Positions 9,448 to 19,810 of a stretch of 64,000 bases of DNA are shown here, in pieces. Under the pieces are notes generated by a model. That model made no database searches. It was not told the DNA's origin and saw only the letters and a program-made list of their open reading frames with translations. The translations under genes were made by a program, and so were the position numbers. The stretch comes from Methylobacterium sp. 17Sr1-1 (GTDB taxonomy: Bacteria > Pseudomonadota > Alphaproteobacteria > Rhizobiales > Beijerinckiaceae), in NCBI RefSeq assembly GCF_003173775.1, contig NZ_CP029552.1, forward strand, positions 3,830,001 to 3,894,000, given 5' to 3'. Position 1 is the first letter of the stretch. The number at the start of each line of letters is the position of its first letter.

Positions 9448-9843
9448 ATGGAAGAGCTTGTTGCCCGGGTGACGCAGGCCACGGGACTCGACGCGACCAC
9501 GGCCCAGAAGGCGATCGGGCTCATCCTGGCCTTCCTGCAGAAGGAGGGCCCGGCCGAGGAGGTCAACAAGTTGATCGCCGCCATGCCGGGCGCCGACGCG
9601 GCGATCGCCCAATCGGGCGACGGCGGCCCCGGCGAGGGCGGCGGCGGCCTGATGGGCATGCTCGGCGGCATGATGGGCGGCGGCGTGATGGCGCTCGGCC
9701 AGAAGCTGATGTCGGCCGGCGTGCCGATGGGCCAGATGCAGCCGCTCGGCCGCGAGCTGTTCGCCTATGGCCGCGAGAAGGCCGGCGAGGACGTGATGGG
9801 GCCGATCGTCGGCTCGATCCCGGGCCTGAACCAGTTCGTCTGA
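9448..9843 (+). CDS. Uncharacterised small protein, DUF2267-like, with Gly/Met-rich centre
   Basis: The 131-residue protein has an N-terminal helical region ([20 protein letters not shown], then [15 protein letters not shown]) that resembles the DUF2267 helical pair. A Gly- and Met-rich segment (about 60-90: [16 protein letters not shown]) follows, then a short helical end. The start at 9448 has GGGAG about seven bases upstream. There is no signal peptide and no catalytic motif. It stands alone, divergent from rplU. Its role is unknown; a soluble oligomeric or stress-related protein is possible. Confidence 0.65.
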   Translation: MEELVARVTQATGLDATTAQKAIGLILAFLQKEGPAEEVNKLIAAMPGADAAIAQSGDGGPGEGGGGLMGMLGGMMGGGVMALGQKLMSAGVPMGQMQPLGRELFAYGREKAGEDVMGPIVGSIPGLNQFV

Positions 9844-10020
9844 CGGGTTTTTGGCGGCGGGGCGGCACCGCCCCGCCAACTGGTTCACGGACTTCGTAAA
9901 CCCCTGTCATATTCCCGTGCGGGGTTTCGTGGTGTCTTGTCGCCGCGCAGGGCGCTCAAGCCCGCCCGGCGCCGGACTCTTGGCGCCGGATCGGTCGGCG
10001 CCGCACGGGATGCCTCGATC

Positions 10021-11007
10021 ATGGTTCCGTTCCTCACCCGCGGCCCGGCCGGCGACGGCCGCCATGCTCCGCCCGGCATTCCCCTCGCGCGCCTCATCGG
10101 CCGGGCCGCGGAGGGCGGCATCCACCTCAAGGGACTGGCCCAGCCCGCGCGGATCTTCCCCCGCCTGAAGCACTTCGAGACGCCCGGCCTCGACCCGGTG
10201 CTCGGCCGCATCGGCTCCCTCGAAGTGCGCCTCGCGACCACTCCGAAGGAGGTCAAGCGGGCCCAGCGCCTGCGCTACCGGGTGTTCTACGAGGAGATGG
10301 CGGCGATCCCGACCGGCATGGCGATGCTCAAGCGCCGCGACGCCGACGAATACGACGCGGTCTGCGACCACCTCCTGGTGATCGACCACGCCGCGCAGGA
10401 ACAAAAGCCCTTCCGCAAGTCGAAACCCCGGGTCGTCGGCACCTACCGGCTGCTGCGCCAGGAGCAGGCCGACCGGCATTTCGGCTTCTACACTGCCGGC
10501 GAATACGATCTCGGCCCGGTGCTGGAGGCCAATGCCGGCAAGCGGGTGCTGGAGCTCGGCCGCTCCTGCGTGCTCAAGCCCTACCGCACCAAGCGCACCG
10601 TCGAGCTGCTCTGGCACGGCATCTGGACCTACGTGCTGCATCACCGCATCGACGCGATGCTCGGCTGCGCCAGCCTGGAGGGCACCGACCCCGAGCGCCT
10701 GGCCCTGCCCTTGAGCTTCCTGCACCACTTCGCCCGCGCCCCCGAGGGCTGGCGCGCCCGGGCGCTGCCGGGCCGCCACGTCGCCATGGACCGCCTCAGC
10801 CGCGAGGCGATCGACCCCAAGGCCGCCCTCCAGGCCCTGCCGCCGCTGATCAAGGGGTATCTCCGGGTCGGCGCCACCTTCGGCGACGGCGCGGTGGTCG
10901 ATCGCCAGTTCGGCACCACCGACGTGTTCGTGGTGCTGCCGGTGGACGCCATCGCCAAGCGCTATATCGGGCATTTCGGAGCGGAGGCGGGGCGGCACGC
11001 GGCGTAA
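10021..11007 (+). CDS. OlsB-like GNAT acyltransferase (ornithine lipid type)
   Basis: The 328-residue protein belongs to the GNAT-related acyltransferases that include OlsB, which adds a 3-hydroxyacyl group from acyl carrier protein to ornithine in ornithine-lipid synthesis. Visible marks are RLRYRVFYEEM, YDAVCDHLLVID, VVGTYRLL and VLELGRSCV. The C-terminal extension (LPPLIKGYLRVGATFGDGA, GTTDVFVVLP) is typical of the hemolysin-like/OlsB group. The start at 10021 is chosen because similarity begins soon after it. No olsA is adjacent, so the exact substrate is inferred. Confidence 0.7.
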   Translation: MVPFLTRGPAGDGRHAPPGIPLARLIGRAAEGGIHLKGLAQPARIFPRLKHFETPGLDPVLGRIGSLEVRLATTPKEVKRAQRLRYRVFYEEMAAIPTGMAMLKRRDADEYDAVCDHLLVIDHAAQEQKPFRKSKPRVVGTYRLLRQEQADRHFGFYTAGEYDLGPVLEANAGKRVLELGRSCVLKPYRTKRTVELLWHGIWTYVLHHRIDAMLGCASLEGTDPERLALPLSFLHHFARAPEGWRARALPGRHVAMDRLSREAIDPKAALQALPPLIKGYLRVGATFGDGAVVDRQFGTTDVFVVLPVDAIAKRYIGHFGAEAGRHAA

Positions 11008-11060
11008 AGGGCTTGCTCCGTCGCGGCCTGCCGGCCGCTCTTACCTTATCTCACTCACAA

Positions 11061-11183
11061 CCTCATCCTGAGGTGCCGGCCGATCGAAGATCGGTCGGCC
11101 TCGAAGGAGGCCTCCAGAAATTTCTGTGATCCCTGGAGGCCTCCTTCGAGGCCTCCGCTGCGCTCCGGCACCTCAGGATGAGG
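11061..11183. repeat. Family-2 nested palindromic repeat (single copy here)
   Basis: Outer arms of 19 bases (11061-11079 and 11165-11183) are perfectly complementary. Inside them lie a second perfect 19-base pair of arms (11099-11117 and 11133-11151) and a small palindrome, CCGATCGAAGATCGGTCGG. The whole unit could fold into a long two-stage hairpin between two converging genes. It resembles the repeated palindromes common in Bradyrhizobium and Methylobacterium intergenic DNA. It may also serve as a bidirectional terminator. Confidence 0.8.
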
Positions 11184-11262
11184 TCGTAGATGGGATCGTC
11201 AGGAGGAGAAACGCGAGACGCCGGACTGTCTCGGGAATGGTCGTGGGAGTACGGCGTCTCCC

Positions 11263-12537
<1,275 letters not shown>

Positions 12538-12689
12538 GCTTGCCTCCCCCTCCGGTTCTTCGATCCGGTCACCCGACGGGTAGCACCGGCGCCCGGCCGC
12601 CCGCAACCGGCGGGGAGGGGCGCGGAACCGGGGCAGAGGCCGCGCGTCGAACCCGCTCCATCAACCCTCGGCGTGCGGCGCGGCATCAC

Positions 12690-13514
12690 ATGGCGGACCA
12701 GGACGAGGCGGACCAGGACGAGGCGGAGCGCGGCGAGATCGAGGACCGCTCGGCGCCCCGCGCCACGGTCGTCCACGAGGCGGTGCGCAAGCAGGGCGAG
12801 GAGGAACTGGAGCGCCCGGCCGGCTCCCTGTTCTGGTCCGGCGTCGCGGCCGGCATCGCCATCACGGCCTCGGTGATCGCGCAGGGCGCGCTGCACCACA
12901 AGCTGCCGCCCGACATGGCGGCCCGCACCCTGGTCTCGCAGCTCGGCTATCCGCTCGGCTTCCTGATCGTGATCCTGGGGCGGCTGCAGCTCTTCACCGA
13001 GCAGACGATCGTCACCGTGCTGCCCCTCGTCACCCGGCCGAGCCGGCGGGCGCTCGCGGCGACCGCGCGGCTGTGGGGGATCGTGCTGCTGGGCAACCTC
13101 GTCGGCACCGGCGCCGCGGCGGCGCTCAACGCCCATGGCCACCTGGTGAGCCCGGGCCTCCTCGACGCGATGCTGGCGGTGTCGCGCGAGAGCCTGATGC
13201 ACAAGACGCCGTCGGAGATGCTGCTCCAGGGCATCCCGGCCGGCTTCCTGATCGCCACCGTGGCGTGGTTGCGGGCGGCGTCGGGCGGGAGCGAATTCTG
13301 GATCGTCTTCACCCTCACCTTCGCGATCGTGCTCGGCGACTTCACCCACGTGGTGGCGGGCGCGGCGGAGGCGTTCCTGCTGCTCGTCTCTGGCGAGGCC
13401 GGCCCCGGGCACGTGCTCGGCGGGATGATCCTGCCGGCGCTGGTCGGCAACGTCGTCGGCGGTACCGGCCTGTTCGCGCTGTTGGCCCACGCCCAAGTCC
13501 GACAGGAACTGTGA
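12690..13514 (+). CDS. Formate/nitrite transporter (FNT) family channel
   Basis: The 274-residue membrane protein has six hydrophobic segments and FNT-type features: FWSGVAAGIAITASV, LVSQLGYPLGFLIVILGR, LGNLVGTGAAA and GDFTHVVAGA. FNT proteins are pentameric channels for formate, nitrite or similar anions. In a methylotroph formate is a plausible substrate, but this is inference. The first 45 residues are acidic and cytosolic, with a perfect 15-base tandem repeat giving DQDEA twice. No formate dehydrogenase is next to it. Confidence 0.85.
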   Translation: MADQDEADQDEAERGEIEDRSAPRATVVHEAVRKQGEEELERPAGSLFWSGVAAGIAITASVIAQGALHHKLPPDMAARTLVSQLGYPLGFLIVILGRLQLFTEQTIVTVLPLVTRPSRRALAATARLWGIVLLGNLVGTGAAAALNAHGHLVSPGLLDAMLAVSRESLMHKTPSEMLLQGIPAGFLIATVAWLRAASGGSEFWIVFTLTFAIVLGDFTHVVAGAAEAFLLLVSGEAGPGHVLGGMILPALVGNVVGGTGLFALLAHAQVRQEL

Positions 13515-13626
13515 GTGCGGCAGGAACTGTGAGAGGTTCGTGCTGCGCTGCGGCAGGCTGCCGATTTTCTCGTCTCCCCGCGCTTGCTAAGCAGGGCGCG
13601 ACGGATCGACGAGAAAAGGGAGACCG

Positions 13627-14061
13627 ATGAGCCTCGTTCAGGCGGCCTTCGGCCGGTTCAAGCAGACGGTGACGGCCTATGCGGGCGACGCCCCGCTGAT
13701 GCGGGCCGCGGTGTCGGCCTGCGCCAACGTGATCGTGGCGGACGGCGAGGTCGCGGGGGCGGAGTTCGAGGCGGCGCTCAAGGGCATGCTGGCCGATCCG
13801 ATCCTCGAGAAGGGCTACGACAGCCTGATGCTGGAGGAGGAGCTCTACGACGCGATCGGCCGCGCCCGCACCCGGGCCGGGCGGATGCAGAACATGCATT
13901 TCATCGAGGCTCTGGCCGAGCGCCCGGCGGAGCAGCGCCAGAGCGTCTTCCTCATCGCCGCCGACGTCGCCGATTTCGAGGGCATCAGCCCGTCCGAGCA
14001 CCGGGCCCTGACCGAGGTGGCCGGCGCGCTCGGGCTCGACCGGGACGCGCTGCTCGCCTGA
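13627..14061 (+). CDS. TerB-family protein
   Basis: The 144-residue helical protein has the TerB hallmark of acidic, EF-hand-like turns: VIVADGEVAGAEFEA near residue 37 and IAADVADFEGISPSEH in the last third. TerB proteins were named from tellurite resistance operons, but most single copies are of unknown function, possibly metal-sensing or scaffold proteins. AAGGGAGA precedes the ATG. No other ter gene is nearby. The gene converges on glxA with only three bases between the stops. Confidence 0.8.
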   Translation: MSLVQAAFGRFKQTVTAYAGDAPLMRAAVSACANVIVADGEVAGAEFEAALKGMLADPILEKGYDSLMLEEELYDAIGRARTRAGRMQNMHFIEALAERPAEQRQSVFLIAADVADFEGISPSEHRALTEVAGALGLDRDALLA

Positions 14062-14064
14062 ACG

Positions 14065-15075
14065 TCAACCCTCCCTCAGCGCGCTCGGCGGGCGGTCGTG
14101 CAGGCGGCCCCAGGCCCGGCGGAGCTGGCGCGGCGAGGCGAAGCCCGCCCGCTCGGCCACCCGCTCCATGTCGAGGCGGGTCTGGGCCAGGAGGTCGCGG
14201 GCCAGTGCCACCCGCAAGCCGTTGATGTAGCTCGGCAGGCTCATTCCCGCATGACGGTTGAACAGTCGCGAGAGGTGGCGCGGGCTGGTGGCGGCGATGT
14301 CGGCGAGCGCCTCCAGGCTCCAGGCCCGGGCCGGATCGGCGCTCACCGCATCCTGCACCCGGTGGATCGCCGGGTGGAGGTGGTTGCGCCCGTCGAGCCA
14401 GGGCGAGAGCTGCGGGTCGTTGCCGGCCCGGCGCAAGTAGACCACGAGGTAGCGCGCCACCGCCGCCGCGCAGGCCGGATCGACGAGGCGCGCGACGAGG
14501 TGCAGCATCAGGTCGATGCCGGCGGTGATGCCGGCGCTGGTCAGCCGCTCGCGGTCCTCGACGAACAGCCGGTCCTCCAGCACCCGGGCTTCGGGAGCGA
14601 GCGCCGCGAGTTCGGCGCAGGCCGCGTGATGGGTGGTGCAGGCATGCCCGTCGAGGAGCCCGGCCCGGGCGGCCAGCAGGGCCCCGGAGCAGATCGAGAC
14701 CAGGCGGTGGCCCGGCCTGATCGTCTCCCGCAGCCAGGCGACGATCGCCGCCTCGGCGGCGCGCTCATGGTCGCCGGGAAGCGAGGGATCGTCGAGGACC
14801 CGCTCCGCCGTGCCGGCGAGCACCACGGTCGCCCCCTCCGGCAGCGGCGCGGGCAGGGGCCGAAGGCCCGCGATCCCGAGTCCGGTCGAGCTCGTGACTT
14901 CCGCGCACGGCCCGACATGGCTGACGCGGAACTGCACCCGGTCCTGGAGCAGGTTGGCCTTGCGCAACACCTCGACGGGCCCGGCCGCGTCGAGGAGCAG
15001 GGTGCGCGGCGGACACACCACGAAGACCGGCAGGATGGCCTGCGAGGCGGCCGAGTTGTCCGCCGTCGTGCTCAT
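14065..15075 (-). CDS. GlxA-type transcriptional regulator (DJ-1/PfpI plus AraC domains)
   Basis: The 336-residue protein joins an N-terminal DJ-1/PfpI-like amidase-fold domain (about 10-190, including SICSGALLAARAGLLDGH) to a C-terminal AraC helix-turn-helix pair (about 235-330: SLEALADIAATSPRHLSRLF, DMERVAERAGFASPRQLRRA). The first domain usually senses a small nitrogenous ligand rather than acting as an enzyme. Its ATG overlaps the stop of the upstream isochorismatase-type hydrolase (ATGA, 15072-15075), so the two are co-expressed and probably concern the same substrate. Confidence 0.88.
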   Translation of the reverse strand: MSTTADNSAASQAILPVFVVCPPRTLLLDAAGPVEVLRKANLLQDRVQFRVSHVGPCAEVTSSTGLGIAGLRPLPAPLPEGATVVLAGTAERVLDDPSLPGDHERAAEAAIVAWLRETIRPGHRLVSICSGALLAARAGLLDGHACTTHHAACAELAALAPEARVLEDRLFVEDRERLTSAGITAGIDLMLHLVARLVDPACAAAVARYLVVYLRRAGNDPQLSPWLDGRNHLHPAIHRVQDAVSADPARAWSLEALADIAATSPRHLSRLFNRHAGMSLPSYINGLRVALARDLLAQTRLDMERVAERAGFASPRQLRRAWGRLHDRPPSALREG

Positions 15076-15632
15076 GCGGCGAGGCGCGAGGCCGGCCCGT
15101 CCAAGGCCTCGTCGACGGTGGCGATGCGGGCGAAGCGCCCGGCCAGCACCAGCTCGGTGCGGGCCCGGATCTCGTTGGCGCTCCAGCGCCGCCCGGCGGC
15201 ATCGGTCATCGCGAAGGTCAGGGTCGCCTCCGCGACGTAATCGACCGCGTAGCCGAGGTCGGAGGCGTGGCGGGTGGTGGTCTCGCAGCACTGCTCGGTG
15301 CGGATGCCGCTGACGATCAGCCGGCGGATGCCATGCTGGTTCAGCCAGACCTCGAGGCCGCTGCCGACCAGCGCGCTGTGGCGCCGCTTGTGGAACACCG
15401 CGTTGGGGGTCAGCCGCAGGGGCTCGAGCGTGCGGACATGGCCGGAGGCGAGGGAGAACGGCCCCTGCTCCTCGACGTGGAAGACCTGCAGCACGGGGAC
15501 GTTTCGCGCCACGGCGCCGTCGATCAGGGCCTGTGTCCGGTCGAGGAAGCGGGGCAAATCCGCCTCGTCCCAGTAGGGACGGTGGCGGAAGGATTCCTGG
15601 ACGTCGATGACGAGGAGGGCGGTGTCCGGCAT
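15072..15632 (-). CDS. Isochorismatase-family cysteine hydrolase
   Basis: The 186-residue cytosolic hydrolase has the family's catalytic acid (ALLVIDVQESF), a lysine region (FHKRRHSALVGS) and the nucleophilic cysteine in GIRTEQCCETTTRHASDLGY. Members cleave amide or vinyl-ether bonds in nicotinamide, ureidoglycolate-like or isochorismate substrates, and the substrate here is unknown. It is the first gene of a two-gene operon with the GlxA-type regulator, a common pairing in which the regulator controls the hydrolase. Confidence 0.85.
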   Translation of the reverse strand: MPDTALLVIDVQESFRHRPYWDEADLPRFLDRTQALIDGAVARNVPVLQVFHVEEQGPFSLASGHVRTLEPLRLTPNAVFHKRRHSALVGSGLEVWLNQHGIRRLIVSGIRTEQCCETTTRHASDLGYAVDYVAEATLTFAMTDAAGRRWSANEIRARTELVLAGRFARIATVDEALDGPASRLAA

Positions 15633-15731
15633 GGCTCGATCCTTAGCGGGTGGGACGGCGCCAGGATAGGCCCCGCCCCCGAGTCCGAAAGGCCGCGTCC
15701 GGACCGGAAGCGGACGAAAAAGGACAGAGGT

Positions 15732-16097
15732 CTAGCCGGGCCGGAAGACGCGCAGGCGGTGTCCGTCGGGATCGAGGGCGACGAAGGTGCGGCCGAAATC
15801 CATCTCGGTCGGCGCCTGGAGGATCGTCAGGCCGCGGGCCGCCCAGTCGGCATGCACCGCCGCGAGGGCGGCGTCGTCCGCGACGGTGACGGCGACCTCG
15901 GTCCCGCCGCCGGCCGCCGCCGCGGCCGGCACGACGGTGTGGCGGGACCACAGGCCGAGCCTCAATCCGTTCTCGAAGGCGAACAGCACGAAGGTCGGGC
16001 CCGCCTCGACCGGGGCGCGGCCGAGCAGGGCGGCATAGAAGCGGCCGCTCGCCTCGGGGTTGTCGACGTAGAGGAGGGTGTAGGTCGGCTGAAGCAT
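15732..16097 (-). CDS. VOC (glyoxalase/bleomycin-resistance fold) protein
   Basis: The 121-residue protein is made of the paired beta-alpha-beta-beta-beta units of the VOC superfamily: YTLLYVDNPEASGRFYAALL at the start and DFGRTFVALDPDGHRLRVF at the end. Metal-ligand positions are only partly clear, so it may be a binding or resistance protein rather than an enzyme. Next on the same strand is a YafY-type regulator, which in many genomes controls VOC genes; here the regulator lies downstream of... its own start, 73 bases beyond the VOC start. Confidence 0.8.
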   Translation of the reverse strand: MLQPTYTLLYVDNPEASGRFYAALLGRAPVEAGPTFVLFAFENGLRLGLWSRHTVVPAAAAAGGGTEVAVTVADDAALAAVHADWAARGLTILQAPTEMDFGRTFVALDPDGHRLRVFRPG

Positions 16098-16169
16098 CGT
16101 GGGGGCTCCGGTCTGGTGCGGTGCCCCCGGGATCTACGCGGCCCCGCTGACAGATTCCGGCAGCAGCGA

Positions 16170-16853
16170 TCAGGGGACGATGCCCTGGAGGGTGCGCCAC
16201 TCCCGCAGCAGGGCGTGGCGGGAGCGGGCATAGCGCTCCCCGGTGAGGGCCAGGGTCTCGATCCGGTCGGTGCGGAAATGGCGGAAATCGTCCCGCGCCT
16301 CGCACCAGGCGACGACGACCCGCACCCGCTCGAAGAAGCCGAGGGCAAAGGGCCAGACCACCCGCTCGGATTCCGCCCCGCCGGCGTCGCGGTAGCGGAT
16401 CGCCACCTTGTGCTGCGACCGGATGGCGCCGCGCAGGGACGCGAGGTCGACGCGCTCCGGCGCCGCCTCGGCGGGGCCGACCATCAGGGTCGAGGCGTCG
16501 AGCCGGTCGCGCAGGTCCGGCGGCAGGACCGCGGCGATCTTCGCCAGCGCGTCGTCCGCGGCCGCCGCGAGGGGCGTGTCGGCCCGCCCCGCCACCCAGC
16601 GCATGCCGAGGACCAGGGCCTCGATCTCCTCCTCGCGGAACATCAGCGGCGGCAGGATGTAGCCGGGGCGCAGGACGTAGCCGAGGCCCGGCTCGCCCTC
16701 GACTGGCGCTCCCTGCGCCTGAAGGCTGGCGATGTCGCGGTAGAGGGTGCGCAGGCTGACGCCCAACATCTCCGCGAGCTGCCGGCCGCTCACCGGGTTG
16801 CGGTGACGGCGCAGCACCTGGATGAGGTCGAGCAGGCGTTCGGCACGGGACAT
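16170..16853 (-). CDS. YafY-type transcriptional regulator (HTH plus WYL domain)
   Basis: The 227-residue regulator has an N-terminal winged helix (MSRAERLLDLIQVLRRH, GRQLAEMLGVSLRTLYRDIA) and a C-terminal WYL domain (IRYRDAGGAESERVVWPFAL, RHFRTDRIETLAL). WYL domains bind nucleic acid or small ligands. The start at 16853 gives the canonical 'MSRAERLL' N-terminus. It reads in the same direction as the VOC gene, which follows it, and the two probably form a regulatory pair. Confidence 0.85.
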   Translation of the reverse strand: MSRAERLLDLIQVLRRHRNPVSGRQLAEMLGVSLRTLYRDIASLQAQGAPVEGEPGLGYVLRPGYILPPLMFREEEIEALVLGMRWVAGRADTPLAAAADDALAKIAAVLPPDLRDRLDASTLMVGPAEAAPERVDLASLRGAIRSQHKVAIRYRDAGGAESERVVWPFALGFFERVRVVVAWCEARDDFRHFRTDRIETLALTGERYARSRHALLREWRTLQGIVP

Positions 16854-16927
16854 CGTCAGGGCGGCTCGCGACGGATCGAAGGCCGTCTCGTCGCAGACCG
16901 GGTCCCGGAGCGGAAGGCCCCGCCGCG

Positions 16928-17545
16928 TCAGCGCGCCGCGACCACCGCCACCCCGGCCCCGACCATGACCCCGCCGGCAACCCGGTTCGCCCGCCGGACG
17001 GCCGCGCGGGTGCGCAAGGCGCGGCGCAGCCGGCCGGCCAGCACGACGTGGCCGCCGATCACCAGGACCTCGACCGCTAGGATCACGCCGGCGAGAATCC
17101 CGACCTGCGACGGAGCGAGGGCGGCGCCGACCACGTTCGGCAGCAGGGCGAGGTAGAACAGCGGCATCTTCGGGTTGCCGAGGTTCAGGGCGAGTCCGGT
17201 GAGGACGCTCTCCGCCAGGCCAGGCCGTGGGCCGCCCACCCGCTCCGCCGGCAGCACCGGCTCCGCGATCCAGAGGCGGATCCCGGCAAAGATCAGGTAG
17301 GCGGCACCGAGGTGGCGCAGGACCGTCATGACCAGCCCCATCTCCTGCGCCACGACCGCGAGCCCGCTGGCGGCGAGGGCGAGGACCGCCAGGATGCCGA
17401 CCACCATGCCGAACCCGTAGGCGAGGCCGGCGGCCGGTCCGTGCGACAGCGTGCGGGCGACGATGGTCATGTTGTCGGGCCCGGGGCTTGCGGCGAAGAC
17501 CAGGAAGGCGGCCGCGAAGGCGAGGAGGGTCGTGAGGTCCATCAT
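16928..17545 (-). CDS. LysE/RhtB-family amino acid exporter
   Basis: The 205-residue inner-membrane protein has about six helices and the RhtB-family signature near the N-terminus (FAASPGPDNMTIVARTLSHG, then GFGMVVGI). The conserved NLGNPKMPLFYLALLP segment lies mid-protein. Such proteins export amino acids or similar metabolites using the proton gradient. The transported substrate cannot be told. It lies between a YafY regulator and an MFS pump on the same strand with no overlap. Confidence 0.85.
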   Translation of the reverse strand: MMDLTTLLAFAAAFLVFAASPGPDNMTIVARTLSHGPAAGLAYGFGMVVGILAVLALAASGLAVVAQEMGLVMTVLRHLGAAYLIFAGIRLWIAEPVLPAERVGGPRPGLAESVLTGLALNLGNPKMPLFYLALLPNVVGAALAPSQVGILAGVILAVEVLVIGGHVVLAGRLRRALRTRAAVRRANRVAGGVMVGAGVAVVAAR

Positions 17546-17607
17546 ACGCGCCTATGCGAGAGTGAGCACGGGGTCCATCCAAGGATCGGGCCAGCTCTGC
17601 CTTTGGG

Positions 17608-18780
17608 TCAACCGCGCGCGGTGGCGAGAGGTGATCGCGGCGTCCTGCGCCGCAGGCCGAGCATCAGGGCGAGCGCCGTTCCGGCCGCGGCGGCGCCCGC
17701 CAGCGACACCGCCGGAAAGCCGAGGCCCGCATCGATCACCAAGCCGCCGAGGGCGGCTCCGATCGCGTTGCCGAGATTGAAGGCCCCGATATTCATCGCC
17801 GAGGCGAGGTTCGGGGCGGCGGCTGCCGCGCTCACCACCCGCATCTGGAGCGGCGGGACGATGGTGAAGCTCGCGACCCCCCACAGGAAGATCAGCGGCC
17901 CGCAGGCCCAGGCGGAGCGCATGCACGCCGCGAACAGCACCAGCAGCACGATGAGGCTCGCCAGCGCGCCGATCAGGGTCCCGTCGAGGGAGCGGTCCGC
18001 CAGACGCCCGCCGAGCCCGTTGCCGATGGTGAGGCCGAGCCCGTAGACGACCAGCATCGCCGTGACGAAGCCGGAGCCGGCCCCGGTCTCCACCCGCAGG
18101 ATCGGCGCGATGTAGGTGAAGACGGTGAACATCGCGCTGGCGCCGAGCACCGTCAGCAGCAGGGCCGAGAGCACGGAGCCGTGCCGCAGCGTGCGCAGTT
18201 CCGCCCGCATGTCGGTGCCGGCCTCAACGGGAAGCGGCGGCAGCGAGAGCCGCAGCGCCAGCATCGCCACGCCGCCGATGGCCGCAATTCCGAGAAAGGC
18301 GGTGCGCCAGCCCAGGATCTCGCCGATCCAGGCGGCGAGCGGCACGCCGCCGACCGTCGCGACGGTCAACCCCGAGAACATCGCGGCGACCGCGGAGGCG
18401 CGCCGCTGCGCCGGCACCACGCCGGCCGCGACGACCGCGCCGACGCCGAAGAAGGCGCCGTGGTTGAGGGAGGTGACGATCCGCGCCGCCAGGAGCGTGA
18501 TGTAGCCCTCGGCCAGCCCCGAGAGCAGGTTGCCGAGGGTGAACACGCCCATCAGCCCGATCAGCAGGGTCCGGCGCGGCGTGCGGGCGAAGAGCAGCGT
18601 CATCAGCGGCGCCCCGACGAGGACGCCGACGGCGTAGGCGCTGACCAGCAGGCCCGCCGCCGGAATCGAGACCCCGAGATCGGCGGCGATGGTCGGCAGC
18701 ATGCCCATCGGGGCGAATTCGGTGACCCCGATGCCGAAGGCGCCGATCGCGAGCGCCAGCAGGGGTGGGTTGATCGTCAT
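17608..18780 (-). CDS. MFS drug/sugar efflux transporter (DHA1, AraJ/YdhP-like)
   Basis: The 390-residue protein has 12 predicted membrane helices. The DHA1 marks are FGIGVTEFAPMGMLP at the start, then AYAVGVLVGAPLM and NHGAFFGVGAV. I start at 18780 (MTINPPLLAL), which fits an SD-like GGGAG just upstream, rather than an ATG ten codons earlier. It is divergent from a LysR gene, with about 96 bases between them, so LysR control of this exporter is likely. Confidence 0.85.
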   Translation of the reverse strand: MTINPPLLALAIGAFGIGVTEFAPMGMLPTIAADLGVSIPAAGLLVSAYAVGVLVGAPLMTLLFARTPRRTLLIGLMGVFTLGNLLSGLAEGYITLLAARIVTSLNHGAFFGVGAVVAAGVVPAQRRASAVAAMFSGLTVATVGGVPLAAWIGEILGWRTAFLGIAAIGGVAMLALRLSLPPLPVEAGTDMRAELRTLRHGSVLSALLLTVLGASAMFTVFTYIAPILRVETGAGSGFVTAMLVVYGLGLTIGNGLGGRLADRSLDGTLIGALASLIVLLVLFAACMRSAWACGPLIFLWGVASFTIVPPLQMRVVSAAAAAPNLASAMNIGAFNLGNAIGAALGGLVIDAGLGFPAVSLAGAAAAGTALALMLGLRRRTPRSPLATARG

Positions 18781-18876
18781 GAAAGACTCCCGCTTGTTCC
18801 GAACCGGCATTGTCTTGACGATTGGCAGGGGCGGTAGTCAGGCTCGCGGACCAGGATTTGTGCGCTGGAGTCATGA

Positions 18877-19791
18877 GTGAGGCGGGACGCGACCGATCGG
18901 GCCGGGGAAATGGCGGCTTTCGCCGCCGTGGTGCGGGCCGGCAGCCTGTCGGGCGCCGCCCGCGCCCTCGGCCTGACGCCGTCCGCCGTCAGCCGCATCG
19001 TCGCGCGGATCGAGGCCCGGCTCGGCGTGCGCCTGATCGTGCGGACGACCCGCAGCCTGCACCTCACGGCGGAGGGCGAGACCTATGCGCGTGCGGCGAG
19101 CCGCGTCCTGGCCGATCTCGACGAGGTGGAGAGCACCATCGCCGACCAGGCCTCGCCGCGCGGCAAGGTCCGGGTCAGCGCCGCCACGGCCCACGGCCGC
19201 CTGGTCGTCGTGCCGTTGCTGGCGGAGTTCGTCGCGCGCTATCCCGAGATCGCCGTCGAGATCGATCTGAGCGACCAGATCGCGGATGTGCTCGGGGGGC
19301 GGGTCGACGTGGCGATCCGCTTCGGCCCTCTCGCCGACAGCCCGCTGACCGCCCGCCGCCTTGGCGAGACCGGGCGCATGGTCGTCGCGGCCCCGTCCTA
19401 CCTCGCCCGCGCCGGCGTGCCTCGGGTCCCGGCCGATCTCGCGCGACACAATTGCCTGGATTTCAGCTTCCGGCGCATCGAGCCCGGCTGGCCCTTCCGC
19501 GAGGCGGGGCGCGATTTTCTGCTCGCGGTCCGGGGCAACCTCACGGCCAATAGCGGCGAGACGCTGGTGCAGCTCGCGGTGCAGGGGGTGGGCGTCACCC
19601 GGGTCGGAAGCTTCCACATCCAGGAGGAGGTGGCGAGCGGCCGGCTCGTCCCCCTCCTCGAAGCCTACAACCCACAGGACCGCGAGAGTATCCACGCGGT
19701 GTTCGTCGGCGGTGCGACGGTTCCGGCGCGGGTGCGCGTCCTCGTCGATTTCCTGGCGGAGCGGATGCGGGCCCGGTCGCCGGGTGGATGA
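18877..19791 (+). CDS. LysR-family transcriptional regulator
   Basis: The 304-residue regulator has an N-terminal winged helix (MAAFAAVVRAGSLSGAARAL, TPSAVSRIVARIEARLGVRL) and a periplasmic-binding-protein-like effector domain after residue 90. The start is the GTG at 18877; the ATG at 18910 would cut into helix 1. It is divergent from the MFS exporter, the classic arrangement in which LysR binds the shared promoter region. The subgroup resembles the DsdC/YafC-like regulators often paired with efflux pumps. Confidence 0.88.
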   Translation: MRRDATDRAGEMAAFAAVVRAGSLSGAARALGLTPSAVSRIVARIEARLGVRLIVRTTRSLHLTAEGETYARAASRVLADLDEVESTIADQASPRGKVRVSAATAHGRLVVVPLLAEFVARYPEIAVEIDLSDQIADVLGGRVDVAIRFGPLADSPLTARRLGETGRMVVAAPSYLARAGVPRVPADLARHNCLDFSFRRIEPGWPFREAGRDFLLAVRGNLTANSGETLVQLAVQGVGVTRVGSFHIQEEVASGRLVPLLEAYNPQDRESIHAVFVGGATVPARVRVLVDFLAERMRARSPGG

Positions 19792-19810
19792 CCGGCCGCG
19801 ATCCGGCTCG

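Noticed and set aside
12690..12730. Perfect 15-base tandem repeat (DQDEA twice) at the start of the formate/nitrite channel gene as a phase-variation site.
   Set aside because: Two in-frame units of 15 bases change only five residues and would not switch the gene off.
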